A stretch of DNA of 13,005 nucleotides, taken from positions 1-13,005 of the forward strand of contig JAAYZM010000415.1 in assembly GCA_012514835.1 (NCBI GenBank). The letters run 5' to 3'. This stretch comes from Actinomycetales bacterium (GTDB lineage: Bacteria > Actinomycetota > Actinomycetes > Actinomycetales > Cellulomonadaceae). Shown here piece by piece: positions 12,019 through 13,005 of this stretch. Below the pieces are notes generated by a model. The model was not told the DNA's origin, made no database searches, and worked only from the letters and a program-made list of their open reading frames with translations. Position 1 is the first letter of the stretch, and every line of letters starts with the position of its first letter. Position numbers and translations under genes: made by a program.

Positions 12019-13005
12019 GTGTCTTTCCCCGCTCTGAACTCCTCGTCCTCGCATGAGTCCGCCCAGGACGACGCGGTCGACCGGTCCTCACGGGCCGTCC
12101 CTGCGTCGCGCGGCGGCTCTGCCGGCGTGAGCGCTACCGTCGCGAAGAAGGCTTCGAAGGCCACCGCCTCGAAGTCTGCTGCCGCGAGCAAGAGCGCGGC
12201 GGGCGAGAAGTCGACCCCCGCGAAGAAGGCTGCCCCGGCCAAGAAGGCTGCCCCGGCCAAGAAGGCTGCTCCCGCGAAGAAGGCCGCTGCGAAGAAGGCC
12301 GCGCCCTCGTCCGAGGAGCCGCAGGTCGCCGACGTCGAGGGCACGGACGCCGAGCCCGAGGACCTCGAGGCTGCGGACGGCGAGGCGGAGAAGGCCACCA
12401 AGGAGTCGGACTCGGAGGACGGCGGCTTCGTCTACTCGGACGCCGACGACGACGACGCCCCGGCCCAGCAGGTCGTGACGGCCGGAGCCACGGCGGACCC
12501 CGTCAAGGACTATCTCAAGCAGATCGGCAAGGTCGCGCTCCTCAACGCCGAGCAGGAGGTCGAGCTCGCGAAGCGGATCGAGGCCGGCCTGTTCGCCGAG
12601 GAGAAGCTCGCGAGCACCGAGGGCAAGCTCGAGCCGAAGCTGCGCCGCGAGCTCGAGTGGATCGCGGGCGACGGTCGCCGTGCGAAGAACCACCTGCTCG
12701 AGGCCAACCTGCGACTCGTGGTCTCGCTCGCCAAGCGCTACACCGGTCGCGGCATGCTCTTCCTCGACCTGATCCAGGAGGGCAACCTCGGCCTGATCCG
12801 TGCGGTCGAGAAGTTCGACTACACCAAGGGCTACAAGTTCTCGACGTACGCGACGTGGTGGATCCGCCAGGCGATCACGCGTGCCATGGCGGACCAGGCC
12901 AGGACCATCCGCATCCCGGTGCACATGGTCGAGGTCATCAACAAGCTCGCCCGCGTCCAGCGCCAGATGCTCCAGGACCTCGGGCGCGAGCCCACGCTGG
13001 AAGAG
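12019..13005 (+). CDS. sigA: Principal RNA polymerase sigma factor (RpoD/SigA/HrdB type), N-terminal 329 codons, cut by window edge
   Basis: The gene continues past the right edge. The product directs core RNA polymerase to housekeeping promoters. Residues 1 to about 159 form a disordered N-terminal extension: Ser/Ala-rich, then a Lys/Ala block with repeated KKAAPA (about 69-96), then an acidic stretch ending SDADDDDAPAQQ. Region 1.2 follows from about 160 (DPVKDYLKQIGKVALLNAEQ), a non-conserved segment, then region 2 with ANLRLVVSLAKRYTGRGM, core-binding DLIQEGNLGLIRAVEKFDY (Asp250 starts it) and the -10-recognising FSTYATWWIRQAI. RIPVHMVE and EPTLEE mark the start of region 3. Regions 3 and 4 are missing only because the window ends. 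The GTG at 12019 has GAAAGG (12007-12012) 6 nt upstream and a nearby TACAAT; a GTG at 12127 is an alternative without a Shine-Dalgarno. Confidence 0.95.
   Translation, partial: MSFPALNSSSSHESAQDDAVDRSSRAVPASRGGSAGVSATVAKKASKATASKSAAASKSAAGEKSTPAKKAAPAKKAAPAKKAAPAKKAAAKKAAPSSEEPQVADVEGTDAEPEDLEAADGEAEKATKESDSEDGGFVYSDADDDDAPAQQVVTAGATADPVKDYLKQIGKVALLNAEQEVELAKRIEAGLFAEEKLASTEGKLEPKLRRELEWIAGDGRRAKNHLLEANLRLVVSLAKRYTGRGMLFLDLIQEGNLGLIRAVEKFDYTKGYKFSTYATWWIRQAITRAMADQARTIRIPVHMVEVINKLARVQRQMLQDLGREPTLEE
12223..12306 (+). repeat. In-frame tandem repeat encoding KKAAPA units in the sigma factor N-terminus
   Basis: The 18-bp unit (AAG AAG GCT GCC CCG GCC) occurs twice identically at 12223 and 12241. 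It is followed by a diverged third copy at 12259 and two shortened 15-bp units, KKAAA and KKAAP. All copies stay in frame. Confidence 0.85.

Noticed and set aside
1..13005. Mobile elements, CRISPR, phage or toxin-antitoxin genes, tRNA or rRNA
   Set aside because: None seen: no transposase or integrase motifs, no spaced palindromic repeats with unique spacers, no clover-leaf tRNA sequence, and codon use looks uniform across genes.

Overview
The window is very GC-rich DNA with a strong G/C bias at third codon positions. It carries typical actinobacterial genes: a class II DAHP synthase, a PASTA Ser/Thr kinase, an Rv2175c-like regulator, DUF4192 and a HrdB/SigA-type sigma factor with a Lys/Ala-rich N-terminus. 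Gene content suggests a Micrococcales-type actinobacterium (Cellulomonas/Sanguibacter/Oerskovia-like). That placement is inferred from gene content, not from a search. The window is chromosomal and housekeeping in character. I see no insertion sequence, phage gene, CRISPR array, tRNA or rRNA, and no clearly novel system.

Layout: 1-294 (-) is the start of a fatty-acyl-CoA ligase cut by the left edge. It is divergent from a ROK glucokinase (427-1377, +). Next comes a small two-helix membrane protein of unknown function (1391-1900, -). It is divergent from a rightward group: PlsC-type acyltransferase (1975-2769), PPi-type 6-phosphofructokinase (2807-4021) and class II DAHP synthase (4018-5373, start overlapping the phosphofructokinase stop). 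Facing it is a leftward pair: a PASTA-domain kinase in the PknL position (5378-7354) and, upstream of it, a secreted protein with three LysM domains and a lytic transglycosylase domain (7390-8550). An Rv2175c-like winged-helix protein (8677-9072, +) is divergent from this pair. A polyprenyl diphosphate synthase (9074-10177, -) follows, then a DUF4192 protein (10262-11425, +), a universal stress protein (11477-11866, +) and the first 329 codons of the principal sigma factor (12019-13005, +, cut by the right edge).

The order fadD - plsC - aroG - pknL - Rv2175c - idsA matches, with insertions and losses, the M. tuberculosis Rv2187-Rv2173 neighbourhood as I remember it, so this is a conserved envelope/precursor cluster. 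The genes supply activated fatty acids, phosphatidic acid, isoprenoid diphosphate and aromatic precursors, together with a wall-sensing kinase, a wall hydrolase and the kinase's likely DNA-binding substrate. Glucokinase and PPi-phosphofructokinase add upper glycolysis.

The most interesting signals are regulatory. Five GTCAC units at exact 9-bp spacing lie upstream of the LysM/transglycosylase gene and resemble MtrA boxes. A -10 hexamer sits 6-7 nt before the start codon at four genes, which suggests leaderless mRNAs. A palindromic CTCTAGAG could serve as overlapping divergent -10 elements. A SigR/SigH-like promoter plus a TACAAT -10 lie before the sigma-factor gene. Three convergent gene pairs are separated by only 1, 4 and 13 nt. 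No stretch over 300 bases lacks a gene; the longest gaps are 295-426, 8551-8676 and 11867-12018.
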